From assembly GCA_012838875.1 (NCBI GenBank), contig DUOL01000259.1:1-6068 (forward strand): a stretch of 6,068 bases of DNA, given 5' to 3'. Position 1 is the first letter of the stretch, and each line of letters starts with the position of its first letter. Positions 5,983 to 6,068 of the stretch are shown here, piece by piece. Source of the DNA: Bacteroidales bacterium. GTDB lineage: Bacteria; Bacteroidota; Bacteroidia; Bacteroidales; WCHB1-69. The notes under the pieces are model-generated. The model was not told the DNA's origin, did not search any database, and was given only the letters and a program-made list of their open reading frames with translations. The position numbers and the translations under genes were made by a program.

Positions 5983-6068
5983 GGGCGTGCCCCCTCGCTA
6001 TGCTCGGGGTCGGTCTTCGGCTGCAAGTCCGCGGGCACAAGCCGTGGGGACGCAAGGCGGCAAAAAGA
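5983..6068. repeat. GC-rich palindromic intergenic element, right copy (3' part cut by window edge)
   Basis: The shift from AT-rich DNA to GGGCGTGCC at 5983 is abrupt and marks the start of the element. From 6002 to the window end it repeats 5-71 with one mismatch, in the same orientation. Bases 5998-6001 (CTAT) differ from CTTC at 1-4 at two positions, so the two are diverged copies. Only the first half of the element, including the left arm of the hairpin core, is inside the window. G6049 gives a perfect GGGGACGC arm that would pair fully with GCGTCCCC, as seen at 98-105 of the left copy. Confidence 0.8.

Noticed and set aside
1..6068. A circular plasmid or phage genome of about 6 kb with overlapping ends
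   Set aside because: The end copies differ at base 52/6049 and at two of the four outermost bases, and there is no replication, mobilisation or phage gene. Two copies of a genomic repeat explain the overlap better.

Overview
The window most likely comes from a member of the Bacteroidota, probably a Flavobacteria- or Bacteroidales-like organism. The protein-coding DNA is AT-rich. The predicted proteins carry Sec signal peptides and C-terminal tails of the type IX secretion system (T9SS) sorting-domain kind, with YPNP and LTGR/DAKG-type motifs. The start codons have AT-rich leaders with no Shine-Dalgarno sequence, and TAnnTTTG-type -7 boxes lie upstream. T9SS is known only from this phylum and close relatives. 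The species cannot be named from the sequence.

Layout, in the direction of transcription (all genes on the minus strand, so right to left): a GC-rich repeat copy cut by the right edge (5983-6068); gene 1 (5905 to 4112, 597 aa); gene 2 (3999 to 2182, 605 aa) followed by a strong hairpin terminator (2125-2160); gene 3 (2047 to 240), which is broken by a one-base frameshift near 940 and followed by a second terminator (188-219); and a second copy of the GC-rich repeat cut by the left edge (1-153). I see no gene on the plus strand and no RNA gene, CRISPR array or transposase.

The three genes are tandem paralogs with one architecture: signal peptide, a beta-rich N-terminal domain of unknown family, a CARDB-like Ig domain, a region of repeated 'TTG-x-x-T-x-I-G' strands that looks like a beta-propeller, and a T9SS sorting tail. 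They are predicted to be exported to the cell surface or secreted. No catalytic motif is visible, so adhesion, binding or a structural role is more likely than an enzyme activity, but the actual function is unknown. Gene 3 shares its N-terminal half with genes 1 and 2 but has a different propeller and tail, so the cluster looks mosaic.

The main points for a second look are the reconstructable frameshift in gene 3, the half-gene swap within the family, and the same-orientation palindromic GC-rich elements that bracket the whole cluster. I did not find convincing evidence of a new multi-gene system.
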